This document shows positions 1 to 7,698 of a stretch of DNA of 64,000 bases, piece by piece. Both the position numbers and the translations under genes were made by a program. How positions within the stretch are numbered: position 1 is the stretch's first letter; each line of letters begins with the position of its first letter. The notes beneath the pieces are model-generated. The model had not been told where the DNA came from. It searched no databases and saw nothing but the letters and a program-made list of their open reading frames with translations. This DNA is from Exiguobacterium sp. s146. Lineage in GTDB: Bacteria; Bacillota; Bacilli; Exiguobacteriales; Exiguobacteriaceae. The stretch covers positions 558,001-622,000 of the forward strand of contig NZ_JACSMA010000001.1 of assembly GCF_018618415.1 (NCBI RefSeq), given 5' to 3'.

Positions 1-2
1 CG

Positions 3-152
3 CAAATCGAGGAGCTCGTTGATGCGATCACCGACCAAAACTTCGTGCCGGTCGTCGATGACGGGAAGTATTTCATCGGCATCATCCGGCGCCGCGACAT
101 CATCGAGTACTACTCGACGAAGTTGAAACAACTCGAGAATAAAGTGAACTGA
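3..152 (+). CDS. CBS-domain protein, C-terminal fragment
   Basis: The window opens inside this gene; 49 codons and a TGA stop are visible. The residues FVPVVDD, a short loop, then FIGIIRRRDIIEYY are the typical end of a CBS (Bateman) domain, which binds adenine nucleotides. The spacing resembles small stand-alone CBS proteins such as the c-di-AMP binding DarB/CbpB (YkuL) group, but the part that would separate subfamilies lies outside the window. A strong terminator follows the stop, so this is the last gene of its transcript. Confidence 0.75.
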   Translation, partial: QIEELVDAITDQNFVPVVDDGKYFIGIIRRRDIIEYYSTKLKQLENKVN

Positions 153-160
153 GCGAACGG

Positions 161-190
161 ACCAACCCGTGTGGAAGCGGGTTGGTTTTT
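161..190 (+). terminator. Rho-independent terminator of the CBS gene
   Basis: ACCAACCCG (161-169) pairs with CGGGTTGGT (178-186) around an 8-base loop and is followed by a run of T. Confidence 0.9.
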
Positions 191-228
191 GTATGTGCGA
201 ATACAAGTAACGGGGAGGCGAACTATAG

Positions 229-1482
229 ATGGAACCACGAATCATTGAATCGATTGAGCTATGGTTTCAAGAGGCAGGGTCTGAGGAAGCAGTGAACTTC
301 ATCGATTTCATGCTGTTTATGAATGAATCCGCCTATTCGTTGCTTCATCGTGACACGTTACATGGCATTTTCACCTATCAGGTCCGCTACCAGGACGGAA
401 CCTCTCAGTCCGTTTCGTACGACAAAGACGAGTGGGTTACTCATGAACGGAATGAATGGCAAACCGGTATGAGCGGCGGTGAGTGGGTATGGTGGCTCGT
501 CGAGCGATGGCGCTTTATCGTGGAGTGGCGCAGCGGTCGTGACTTCCGGACGGGTGACGAAATTGAAGAGAACTTCTATGGGGTCATCCCATACGGTGAA
601 ATTGAACCCCTCGACGTTCTGTTGTATTCAATTATTGAAAATGATGCCCATAACACAGAATCGTTAATCAAAGAGGGGTACTACCATGACCCGCTGCTGC
701 ATGAATGGATGGTCATTCCCGATTCGACGGACAGCCTACGACCGCTCGTGTTGGCCGTCTGTTACAACGAAGGAATCATCGAGACACCCCGAACTATCGA
801 GCGGATTGAAGTGACGTTCACCGATGTGACGACAGGAGCGGTCCAATCGCTTGCGAGTGCGCTCGAAGCGTATGAGAAACCGGCAAATCTCGATTTAGAT
901 GACATAGAGTATCGCGATGACATGTTTTATCGCGACGAGTCCATTCAAGGAACGATTCGTTACGAGGTGACGTATCAAGGCGGAAGGGTCCAATATGTCG
1001 AACAAGACAAATCAGAGATGTTCATGGACTGGGACATGGCGATGATTAAGTGGTTTTTCGAGCATTGGCTTAAGCTGTACGAAGCGTATGCCGAAAAGTC
1101 GTTTCCGTCCGGTCAACCGTTGCAACGCTTTGAATCAGGCTATGATTATTGGAAAGCCAGACTGTCACCGGAAGAGTGGGACGAACTCATTCATTCAACA
1201 GACCCTTTCGACCAGCAACTTTTAACGGATAAGGAACCCCATGACGAGATTCAAGACGCAAAAGAGCAGTTTGAGATGATGTTCAATCAAACAGCGGAGC
1301 TCTACCTCGAAGATTTGCGCCACGGATTCTATGTTGATCAACTGTTGGAACAGCGCATCGACGTCGAAAGCTCGTTCGATGCCGTAATTGAGCTTTACAA
1401 AGAAATATCCGAGGCAGAAGAGAAAAGGCGAGCGAGAGAGCAGCTGCTTTATGGAGAGAAGGATGAAGGTAACCTTAATTGA
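229..1482 (+). CDS. Hypothetical protein with an internal duplication
   Basis: I do not recognise this 417-residue acidic, Trp/Tyr-rich protein, and it has no signal peptide or membrane segment. The two halves resemble each other. Residues about 5-70 (IIESIELWF ... then Y-V-Y-DG and a DKDEW motif) match residues about 188-265 (TIERIEVTF ... then YEVTYQGG and DKSEM). This points to duplication of a roughly 100-residue module. A good ribosome site (GGGGAGG, 212-218) supports the ATG at 229. The C-terminus is helical and charged. It stands alone between a terminator and the next promoterless gap, so no function can be inferred from its neighbours. Confidence 0.75.
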   Translation: MEPRIIESIELWFQEAGSEEAVNFIDFMLFMNESAYSLLHRDTLHGIFTYQVRYQDGTSQSVSYDKDEWVTHERNEWQTGMSGGEWVWWLVERWRFIVEWRSGRDFRTGDEIEENFYGVIPYGEIEPLDVLLYSIIENDAHNTESLIKEGYYHDPLLHEWMVIPDSTDSLRPLVLAVCYNEGIIETPRTIERIEVTFTDVTTGAVQSLASALEAYEKPANLDLDDIEYRDDMFYRDESIQGTIRYEVTYQGGRVQYVEQDKSEMFMDWDMAMIKWFFEHWLKLYEAYAEKSFPSGQPLQRFESGYDYWKARLSPEEWDELIHSTDPFDQQLLTDKEPHDEIQDAKEQFEMMFNQTAELYLEDLRHGFYVDQLLEQRIDVESSFDAVIELYKEISEAEEKRRAREQLLYGEKDEGNLN

Positions 1483-1562
1483 ATAAAGCCTGTGTAAAAA
1501 TTGGGACATTCCTTATACTTGTACGTATAGAGTCAAAATGTACGAGGAAGGAGTGACAATGG

Positions 1563-2408
1563 ATGACGATGCCCGATCTGAATACGCTGCGTGAATCGCT
1601 CAAACCGAATTGTGCGAACTGTTTCGGTCTCTGTTGTGTGGCGTTCCACTATTTGAAGTCTGAGGATTTTCCCATCAATAAACCGGCGGGACAGCCGTGT
1701 GTCCATTTGGCAGAATCGTATGCCTGTAACATCCATTCAGAACTGCGCGAGCGGGGCTTCAAAGGATGTACGGTGTATGACTGTCTCGGGGCCGGGCAGT
1801 TCGTGTCACAAGTGACGTTTCACGGACGAAGCTGGCGAGAGGGGGAGGTCGATGGGCCGCGCATGTTCGCGATAGTGCCAATCATGAGCCAAGTCCACGA
1901 GTTGCTGCTCTACATAAGTGACATCCTGAGCCGAGACATCCCAGAGGGCGATGCCCGGTTACTCGAGACGCTATTGGAAGAACTGCTGTTGTTCCGTGAG
2001 TCTCCGCCTGAACAGTTGACCGGGACGGCGCTGATGGCGTTCCGACAACGGGCTCGTCCCTTGTTCGTCCGACTGAGTCAGCATATACGCGCGAATGGAT
2101 TGAAACAGGTCGGCCTGACGTTGACGCCCCTACACGAGCAAGACCGTGCCGATTTGATTGGACGAAACGTGAGCCGACATGATGTGAGAGGAACGTGTTA
2201 CCGGGGTGCCTTGTTGATTGGCGCTAACTTGAGCGGCCAGGACCTGTCGTATGTCGACTTCATGGGTGCCGACGTACGAGATCTCGACGTGCGGGGAGCG
2301 GTGTTAATCGACAGTCTGTTTTTGACACAGATGCAAGTGAACGCGATGAACGGGGACCGGGATACGAAACTGGCGCTTGGTTACATGCGACCGAGCCATT
2401 GGCTGTAA
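1563..2408 (+). CDS. Cys-cluster plus pentapeptide-repeat protein
   Basis: 281 residues. The N-terminus carries a C-x2-C-x3-CC cluster (C17, C20, C24, C25) with further Cys at about 46, 55, 69 and 74, like the YkgJ-type zinc/iron-chelating domain. The middle is helical. The C-terminal 50 residues hold pentapeptide-type repeats (CYRGA, LIGANL, LSYVDF, MGADV, LDVRGA), which form a right-handed quadrilateral helix. The ribosome site AGGAAGGAG lies about 10 bases before the ATG at 1563. A second in-frame ATG at 1569 is too far from it, and the ATG at 1559 is out of frame. The architecture is known from Bacillus genomes but has no established function; metal binding is inference. Confidence 0.8.
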   Translation: MTMPDLNTLRESLKPNCANCFGLCCVAFHYLKSEDFPINKPAGQPCVHLAESYACNIHSELRERGFKGCTVYDCLGAGQFVSQVTFHGRSWREGEVDGPRMFAIVPIMSQVHELLLYISDILSRDIPEGDARLLETLLEELLLFRESPPEQLTGTALMAFRQRARPLFVRLSQHIRANGLKQVGLTLTPLHEQDRADLIGRNVSRHDVRGTCYRGALLIGANLSGQDLSYVDFMGADVRDLDVRGAVLIDSLFLTQMQVNAMNGDRDTKLALGYMRPSHWL

Positions 2409-2411
2409 CGC

Positions 2412-2446
2412 AAAAGACGACTTCCACTTAGCGAAGTCGTCTTTTT
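2412..2446. terminator. Bidirectional terminator
   Basis: AAAAGACGACTTC and GAAGTCGTCTTTT form a 13-bp stem with an 8-base loop and T runs on both strands. It serves the pentapeptide gene and the convergent luciferase-like gene. Confidence 0.9.
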
Positions 2447-2459
2447 GAGTACGTGAGTA

Positions 2460-3407
2460 TTATGAAAGCGGCGGGAAATGTGGGAGCACATACTCGCCGA
2501 GCTCTTCGATGACCTCGTCGGCTGGACGTTGTCCGTCGAACAAAGCGAAGAACAAGTGATTGACGCCGATGCCCCGGTACGCCTCGAGCAGTTTGATTAA
2601 CGGGTTGCGCCCGATGCGGAAGCCGAGCCGAATCGGCGTCGGCAGTTCGTCCGGGTCGTGTGATAAGTCGAGGTGCATCGGCATCGAGAACGGTCGGAAG
2701 CCTTTGCCATATGTCTGACCTGCTTCACGCCAAGCGGTGAGCACTTGCTCTTGGGCGAACGGGGCCTGCGGATAATACATCCAGCCGTCCCCGTGTTGCC
2801 CGAGCCAATCCATGTCTTGTTGTGCGAACCCGGTGATCATCGTCGGGATGCGCTTCTTCGGACGCGGGACGAGCGTCGCCTCGTGCACCTCGCCGTACAG
2901 GGAGTCGATGGTCGGATAGTTGTGATAGAGCGCCTGCTCCATGACACGGAGCGACTCCTTGAACAACGCGCCACGCGTCGGATGGTCGATTCCGAGTCCT
3001 TTGAAGTCGGCTCGACGGTCGCCCGACGAGATCCCGAGAATCAAGCGTTCCGGGAACAACGCCTCGATCGTCGCGACTTCTTTCGCCGAACGGAGCGGGT
3101 GACGGAGCGGCAAGACGAGCGCGGACGTGCCGAGCGCGATGTTTTTCGTTTGCCCGAGCAAGTGCGTCCAGTAAATCAACATGTCGTAAATCTGACCGAC
3201 GGCCGGGTCCAAGAAGTTCGGGTCTTTCAATAAGACGTCCCGAAGCCAGAGCGCGGTGAAGCCATAGTCATCTGCTTGTTGAGCGAGCTCGACTTGACGC
3301 TCGAGCGTCGGGGTGCGCATCTTGAAATTTTCTAACGGGATGTGGAGGCCGAGCGTGAGCTCGCCCTCCCGATACATCCGATTGTAGCTTTTGTGATTGT
3401 TGAACAT
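2460..3407 (-). CDS. Luciferase-like (LLM class) flavin-dependent oxidoreductase
   Basis: 315 residues with the TIM-barrel pattern of bacterial luciferase-like monooxygenases: LGLHIPLENF near the N-terminus, ERQVELAQQADDYGFTALW, ALGTSALVLPLRHP and LGISSGDR. It matches the luciferase-type oxidoreductase subfamily that is often found next to stress regulators. It probably uses reduced FMN and O2 on an unknown small substrate. The ribosome site TAAGGAGGA precedes the ATG. It lies 10 bases downstream of the MFS gene on the same strand, so the two are one operon read from the region opposite hxlR. Substrate assignment is not possible. Confidence 0.85.
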   Translation of the reverse strand: MFNNHKSYNRMYREGELTLGLHIPLENFKMRTPTLERQVELAQQADDYGFTALWLRDVLLKDPNFLDPAVGQIYDMLIYWTHLLGQTKNIALGTSALVLPLRHPLRSAKEVATIEALFPERLILGISSGDRRADFKGLGIDHPTRGALFKESLRVMEQALYHNYPTIDSLYGEVHEATLVPRPKKRIPTMITGFAQQDMDWLGQHGDGWMYYPQAPFAQEQVLTAWREAGQTYGKGFRPFSMPMHLDLSHDPDELPTPIRLGFRIGRNPLIKLLEAYRGIGVNHLFFALFDGQRPADEVIEELGEYVLPHFPPLS

Positions 3408-3417
3408 ATGCTCCTCC

Positions 3418-4620
3418 TTAGTTCGCTTCCAAACGACGTGAGACGGCGGTCAAGATGACAGCGAGGATGACCATGATACCACCGACCCAAGGGGTGTGGA
3501 CAAGACCAATCGAGTCGGCGACGAGGCCACCGATGGTCGCACCGAGCGCAATACCGATGTTGAAGGCGGCGATGTTGAGCGCCGACGCGACATCGACCGC
3601 GGCTGGTACATATTTTTCAGCCAATTGGACGATATACAGCTGAAGTCCAGGTACGTTCATAAAGGCGAGCAGTCCCATCAAGACGATGGCCATCAGACCC
3701 GCGATTTTGAACGGAATCATGAACGACATGCCAATCATGACGGCGGCGTGGACGATGAACATATAGAACAACGCCTTGGCCGGATCTTCATTGGCGAACT
3801 TGCCGCCCGCCCAGTTACCGATGGCGACAGCGATACCGTAAACGAGTAGGACGATACTGATCAAGCTTGGGCTGATGTTCGTCACGTCCTGCATGATTGG
3901 TGTCAAGTACGTGAAGGCGACGAACGTTCCGCCATAACCGAGTGCGGTGATCAAGAAGCCGAGTAGGATGCGGCCGTTCGTGAGCAGTTTCTTCATATCG
4001 GAGAACTTTGCGGGTGGTGACTGTTTCAAATCTTTCGGGATCAAGAAGAAGCTGGCGATAATCGAGACGATTCCGAGTGCGGCGACGGCGAAGAACGTGG
4101 CGCGCCAGCCGAACGCTTGGCCGATGAACGTGCCGAGCGGGACGCCGGTGACGGTCGCGACGGTCAAACCGGTAAACATGAGTGCGATCGCACTCGCTTT
4201 TTTATGCGGTGGCACGAGTTGCACGGCGATGGTGGCCCCGATGGAGAAGAAGACACCGTGTGCGAACGCGGTGATGAACCGGGCGGCAATCAATAGCTCA
4301 AAGCTGATCGACAAGGCAGAGACCAAGTTCCCGCCGATAAAGACGACCATGAGTGTCATGAGCAACGTCTTGCGATTCATCCGATTCGTCAGTGCCGTCA
4401 AGATTGGGGCACCGACGGCGACGCCGATGGCATAACCGGAGATGATGAGTCCGGCGAGCGTGATGCCGATATTTAAGTCACTGGCGATCGAGGCGAGCAA
4501 TCCGACCGGGACAAATTCGGTCGTCCCGATGCCGAAAGCGCTGATGGCGAGGGCGAGCAGTGCCAACCCTCCGCTTTTAGGTGCCTGTTCGTCGACAGGC
4601 TGCGTGTACGGTTGATTCAT
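3418..4620 (-). CDS. MFS drug-type exporter (DHA1 family)
   Basis: 400 residues with about 12 membrane helices. The N-terminal segment GIGTTEFVPVGLL and the loop-2/3 motif GAPILTALTNRMNRK mark the AraJ/YdhP/Cml-like DHA1 branch of the major facilitator superfamily, proton-driven exporters of sugars or drugs. The ribosome site AGGAGG precedes the ATG at 4620. It is first in a two-gene operon with the luciferase-like gene and divergent from an HxlR regulator, an arrangement typical of inducible detoxification. The exported compound is unknown. Confidence 0.87.
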   Translation of the reverse strand: MNQPYTQPVDEQAPKSGGLALLALAISAFGIGTTEFVPVGLLASIASDLNIGITLAGLIISGYAIGVAVGAPILTALTNRMNRKTLLMTLMVVFIGGNLVSALSISFELLIAARFITAFAHGVFFSIGATIAVQLVPPHKKASAIALMFTGLTVATVTGVPLGTFIGQAFGWRATFFAVAALGIVSIIASFFLIPKDLKQSPPAKFSDMKKLLTNGRILLGFLITALGYGGTFVAFTYLTPIMQDVTNISPSLISIVLLVYGIAVAIGNWAGGKFANEDPAKALFYMFIVHAAVMIGMSFMIPFKIAGLMAIVLMGLLAFMNVPGLQLYIVQLAEKYVPAAVDVASALNIAAFNIGIALGATIGGLVADSIGLVHTPWVGGIMVILAVILTAVSRRLEAN

Positions 4621-4756
4621 GAGTAGTTCCTCCTAAAGTTGGGTTGGGAAGACGAGGGGCCTTCGTCTCGAAGTAGCCTAAGTCTCTGCCATCCTCCATT
4701 TCGTTCAGTACGGTCAAAAAAGAACCTTACTGTCTCAAGAGGAGATTACTGGCCAG

Positions 4757-4799
4757 ATGGACTTGTATTGCTGGGCTACAGTTGCTATCATAAGTCCAT
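4757..4799. repeat. 8-bp inverted repeat in the MFS/hxlR intergenic region
   Basis: ATGGACTT (4757-4764) and AAGTCCAT (4792-4799) are perfect inverted copies separated by 27 bases. There is no T tract, so it is not a terminator. It may be a regulator site or a hairpin in a leader. The 260-base region (4621-4880) otherwise holds only the hxlR-proximal palindrome. Confidence 0.45.
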
Positions 4800-4833
4800 C
4801 GAAACCAGTTGGGAAGTACGCACTTTCAAGTAC

Positions 4834-4857
4834 GATAGGCACTGAAAAGTACCTATC
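4834..4857. promoter_or_regulatory. Palindromic operator candidate for the HxlR regulator
   Basis: GATAGGCACT and AGTACCTATC are inverted arms of 10 bp with one mismatch and a 4-base spacer. AAGTAC also occurs three times (4814, 4828, 4847). The site ends about ten bases before the hxlR ribosome site and sits between divergent genes, as expected for an autoregulatory operator. That HxlR is the binding protein is inference. Confidence 0.6.
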
Positions 4858-4880
4858 TCGGTCCACAAGGAGGAACCTTC

Positions 4881-5207
4881 ATGCCATACAACATCCCGGT
4901 CGAGGCGACGCTCGACGTCATCGGCGGCAAATGGAAAGTCGTCATCATGTGTCATTTGATTAAAGGGGAACGCCGGACGAGCGAATTGAAAAAGCTCATG
5001 CCGAACATCACGCAAAAAATGCTCACGCAACAGTTGCGCGAGCTCGAGGCGGACGGTGTCATCATCCGCACGGTATATGAACAAGTCCCGCCGAAAGTCG
5101 TCTATTCCCTCTCCGACTACGGTTGGTCGCTCCAACCGATTTTGGATGCGATGTGTGCCTGGGGCGAAGGTCATATTGAACAGACAGGGGAAGACGTCAT
5201 CTCCTGA
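4881..5207 (+). CDS. HxlR-family winged-helix regulator
   Basis: 108 residues. The pattern LDVIGGKWKVVIMCHL, then RRTSELKKLMPNITQKML, LREL and the wing VPPKVVYSLSDYG is diagnostic of HxlR (MarR-like winged-helix) regulators, which often respond to quinones, aldehydes or other electrophiles. There is one Cys in the N-terminal helix (CHL) and one near the C-terminus (MCAW), so redox sensing is possible. The ribosome site AAGGAGGA precedes the ATG. It is divergent from the MFS/luciferase operon and upstream of the cupin and aldo/keto reductase genes; control of both is inferred. Confidence 0.9.
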   Translation: MPYNIPVEATLDVIGGKWKVVIMCHLIKGERRTSELKKLMPNITQKMLTQQLRELEADGVIIRTVYEQVPPKVVYSLSDYGWSLQPILDAMCAWGEGHIEQTGEDVIS

Positions 5208-5289
5208 CGAAACGGTTGCTCATGCCGAGCAGCCGTTTTTTGTTGCCTCATGTCGGGTACAGTCACAAGAGACAAAGGAGGGGACAATC

Positions 5290-5793
5290 ATGGATGTGAA
5301 GACATATCGATTTGAAGACGACGGGTCAATCCCGAACAATCCAGATTTTCCGGTGCTGTTATACCGGGGCGTGTTCGACGAGACGAACGGCATACAGGCG
5401 ACGTTCGAACATAACGGATGGGGCAACAGCTGGGTCAATGGTGTGTTCGATTATCACCACTATCACAGCAACACGCATGAAGTGCTCGGTGTGAAGTCAG
5501 GCCGGGCGACGGTCCAACTCGGCGGTGCGACAGGAGACCTCGTCTCGCTTCAAGCGGGGGATGTCTTGATTTTACCGGCCGGGACGGGACATCGCCGTCT
5601 CGAGGCGAGTGAGGACTTCGCCATCGTCGGCGCGTATCCAGAAGGTCGTGACTACGACACGTTGACGGGGAAACCAGAAGAACGGCCGGACAATGTGCTG
5701 CGTATCGAACGAGTCGACAAGCCGGCGACCGATCCCGTCTTCGGGACGACCGGGCCGTTACATGAACAATGGACGAAGGAGGAGATGGCATGA
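5290..5793 (+). CDS. Cupin-domain protein, YjlB-like
   Basis: 167 residues. The start is the ATG at 5290, chosen because AAAGGAGG lies just upstream; a longer open frame begins at 5056 but has no ribosome site and runs through hxlR. The sequence YHHYHSNTHEVLGV followed by LQAGDVLILPAGTGHRRL gives the two cupin metal-binding motifs with His residues and a Glu. The N-terminal FEDDGSIPNNPDFPVLLY is characteristic of the YjlB group. It overlaps the next gene by 4 bases (ATGA), so the two are translationally coupled. The enzymatic role is unknown; redox/detoxification is suggested by context. Confidence 0.85.
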   Translation: MDVKTYRFEDDGSIPNNPDFPVLLYRGVFDETNGIQATFEHNGWGNSWVNGVFDYHHYHSNTHEVLGVKSGRATVQLGGATGDLVSLQAGDVLILPAGTGHRRLEASEDFAIVGAYPEGRDYDTLTGKPEERPDNVLRIERVDKPATDPVFGTTGPLHEQWTKEEMA

Positions 5794-6680
5794 ACCGCAT
5801 ACCACACACATTGATATTGGCGGCACTGAAACAACACGTGGCTGAACTGCCGGACGGCCGTGAAATGAGAGTCCTTGGACAAGGCACGTGGCGCATGGGG
5901 GAAGACGAATCGAAACGGGATGCCGAGATCGAGGCACTCCGGACGGGACTCGACTGCGGATTACACGTCATCGATACGGCAGAGATGTACGGGGAAGGAA
6001 AATCGGAGGCGCTCGTCGGCGAAGCAATCCAAGACCGGCGGGAAGACGTGTTCCTCGTGTCGAAAGTGTATCCACATAACGCCGGGGGCGACAAGCTCAT
6101 CCAGGCGTGTGACGCCACGCTCGAACGGCTAGGTACCGATTATCTTGACCTCTATTTGCTCCATTGGCGCGGGAACATCCCGCTCGAGGAGACGGTCGAT
6201 GGACTCGAGCAATTGAAGGCGGACGGAAAGATTCGGGCGTGGGGTGTCTCGAACTTCGATGTCGACGACATGAAGGAACTGCTCGCGTTGCCGAACGGGA
6301 AGCATTGTGCGGTCAACCAAGTGTTGTATCATCTCGGCAGCCGCGGCGTCGAATACGACTTGTTGCCATTTTTACAAGAGCAAGGCATCCCGATGATGGC
6401 TTACGCCCCACTCGCCGAAGGAAGCGATGTGAAAGAGAAAGTCTTCAACGATGAGACGGTGAACCGGATCGCCAAAGCGTACAGTGCGACACCGGCCCAA
6501 ATTTTACTCGCGTGGACAGTGCGGAGCGGCAACGTCATCGCCATCCCGAAAGCAGGTCAGAAAGCCCACGTCGAAGAGAACGGGGCCGCGATGCTGCTCA
6601 ACTTGAGCGAGGACGACCTCAACGCGCTCGACGAGGCATTCCCGCCACCGAGTGGGAAGGAACCGCTCGACGTCATTTAA
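5790..6680 (+). CDS. Aldo/keto reductase, YeaE-like
   Basis: 296 residues. GQGTWRMGED near residue 30 and DTAEMYGEGKSE are classic aldo/keto reductase signatures. The catalytic tetrad is visible as Asp (IDTAEMY), Tyr, Lys (VSKVYPHN) and His (YLLHWRG). The NADPH-binding C-terminus contains IAIPKAG. The pattern is closest to the YeaE group, reported to reduce methylglyoxal. The start at 5790 overlaps the cupin stop and has AAGGAGG upstream; an earlier in-frame ATG at 5769 lies inside the cupin gene. It is the last gene of the hxlR-cupin-AKR unit and is closed by a strong terminator. Confidence 0.88.
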   Translation: MNRIPHTLILAALKQHVAELPDGREMRVLGQGTWRMGEDESKRDAEIEALRTGLDCGLHVIDTAEMYGEGKSEALVGEAIQDRREDVFLVSKVYPHNAGGDKLIQACDATLERLGTDYLDLYLLHWRGNIPLEETVDGLEQLKADGKIRAWGVSNFDVDDMKELLALPNGKHCAVNQVLYHLGSRGVEYDLLPFLQEQGIPMMAYAPLAEGSDVKEKVFNDETVNRIAKAYSATPAQILLAWTVRSGNVIAIPKAGQKAHVEENGAAMLLNLSEDDLNALDEAFPPPSGKEPLDVI

Positions 6681-6682
6681 CG

Positions 6683-6721
6683 AAAACAAGTGAGTCCCAT
6701 TGCTGGGGCTCACTTGTTTTT
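6683..6721. terminator. Terminator after the AKR gene, overlapping the lrpC-like 3' end
   Basis: AAAACAAGTGAG-CCC pairs with GGG-CTCACTTGTTTT around a short loop and T runs follow on both strands. The minus-strand lrpC-like gene ends at 6710, so its last codons form part of the stem. Confidence 0.9.
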
Positions 6722-7141
6722 AAAGTCGACCTCTGAAAAGATGAACCGTGTCTCGGTCTGTGCATACGGGATGGCCGCATCGATGAACTGCTCGGCCTCG
6801 GCGAACGTTGCGAATTGCATCTTTAGCATATAGCAGGCACTCCCAGAGATGCGATAACAGAACGACACGTTCGATTGCTGACCCAAAAACTGAGTGAACG
6901 CCTCATAGTTCCCGTTCTTCACGGTCGCCTCGATCAGACATTGAATCGGTTGACCGAGCAATTCATGGTCGACCTCGATTGTATAGCCTTTGATGACGCC
7001 GAACGATTCAAGCCGGCGGACCCGTTCACCGACGGACGGGGCCGATAAGTTGATACGACGTCCGAGTTCGCTCATCGAGAGACGGCTGTCTGAAGTCAAT
7101 TCAGCCAGAATGAGCCGGTCTGTGTCGTCAATTTTCAGCAT
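6710..7141 (-). CDS. lrpC: Lrp/AsnC-family regulator, LrpC-like
   Basis: 143 residues. The helix-turn-helix (DSRLSMSELGRRINLSAPSV, ERVRRLESFGVIKGY) is followed by a RAM effector domain (VKNGNYEAF, YRISGSACYMLKM, YAQTETRFIFSEVD). The length and these motifs fit B. subtilis LrpC closely; that protein wraps DNA and affects sporulation and amino-acid genes. GAGGAGGA precedes the ATG and a TTTCAT/TATAAT promoter lies upstream. It is divergent from an AhpD-like gene that it might regulate. The ortholog call is from recalled similarity. Confidence 0.85.
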   Translation of the reverse strand: MLKIDDTDRLILAELTSDSRLSMSELGRRINLSAPSVGERVRRLESFGVIKGYTIEVDHELLGQPIQCLIEATVKNGNYEAFTQFLGQQSNVSFCYRISGSACYMLKMQFATFAEAEQFIDAAIPYAQTETRFIFSEVDFKNK

Positions 7142-7179
7142 GGAAAGAAATCCTCCTCATCTCGTTTCATATGCCATGT

Positions 7180-7208
7180 ATTATACCGTGAACTCGTTAT
7201 GAATGAAA
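7180..7208 (-). promoter_or_regulatory. Sigma-A type promoter of the lrpC-like gene
   Basis: Read on the minus strand: -35 TTTCAT (7203-7208), 17-base spacer, -10 TATAAT (7180-7185). Confidence 0.6.
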
Positions 7209-7256
7209 TGGGAATTCTTGTTGTCACCTTCTATACTACGGATAGGAGGTGTTGAG

Positions 7257-7685
7257 ATGAGTCGAATCCAACCAGCTAGTATCGGAAAGACGCCGTTCGA
7301 GCGATTGCTCGGGCATAACGAAGATGTGATGACGCAATGGTCCGCGCTCGGTGACACGTTGACGAGCGACGGGAAACTATCCGCCGCGTTGAAAGAACAA
7401 GTGCGACGGACGCTCGCCCAACAGAACGGGTGTGACTATTGCCGGGCGAAAGGAAAACCTGAACCAGATGTATTCGATGAACGGATAGCACTCGCCGTCG
7501 GGTTCGCCGAGGTGTTTTTACAACTGAAAGGCAAGACGCCCGCCTCATCGATTCGTGTGCTCCAAGACGTCTTCACGGATGCGGAGATCAGTGAGCTATG
7601 CGCCTTCATCGCCTTTATGACGGCCTCACAATACGTTGGTGCCATGCTCGGCCTAGAACGCGAAAACCCACTCACCGTGACGTGA
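7257..7685 (+). CDS. AhpD-like carboxymuconolactone decarboxylase-family protein
   Basis: 142 residues. The sequence NGCDYCRAKG supplies the CxxC redox pair of AhpD-type peroxidase partners, and the all-helical pattern LKEQVRRTLAQQNGCDYC, ERIALAVGFAEVF, ELCAFIAFMTASQYVGAML fits the family. The usual Glu/His proton-relay residues are not all obvious, so activity as an alkylhydroperoxidase is not proven. The ATG at 7257 was chosen for the upstream AGGAGGTG; the longer frame from 7203 has no ribosome site. It stands alone with a terminator that overlaps its stop. Confidence 0.85.
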   Translation: MSRIQPASIGKTPFERLLGHNEDVMTQWSALGDTLTSDGKLSAALKEQVRRTLAQQNGCDYCRAKGKPEPDVFDERIALAVGFAEVFLQLKGKTPASSIRVLQDVFTDAEISELCAFIAFMTASQYVGAMLGLERENPLTVT

Positions 7686-7698
7686 GTGGGTTCGTTTT
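7663..7698. terminator. Bidirectional terminator inside the end of the AhpD-like gene
   Basis: AACCCACTCAC (7665-7675) pairs with GTGAGTGGGTT (7682-7692) with T or A runs on both sides. The AhpD-like stop codon lies within the hairpin and the convergent peptidase gene ends next to it. Confidence 0.85.

Noticed and set aside
5056-5289. N-terminal extension of the cupin gene into hxlR
   Set aside because: The frame is open but overlaps hxlR and lacks a ribosome site; AAAGGAGG stands just before the ATG at 5290.
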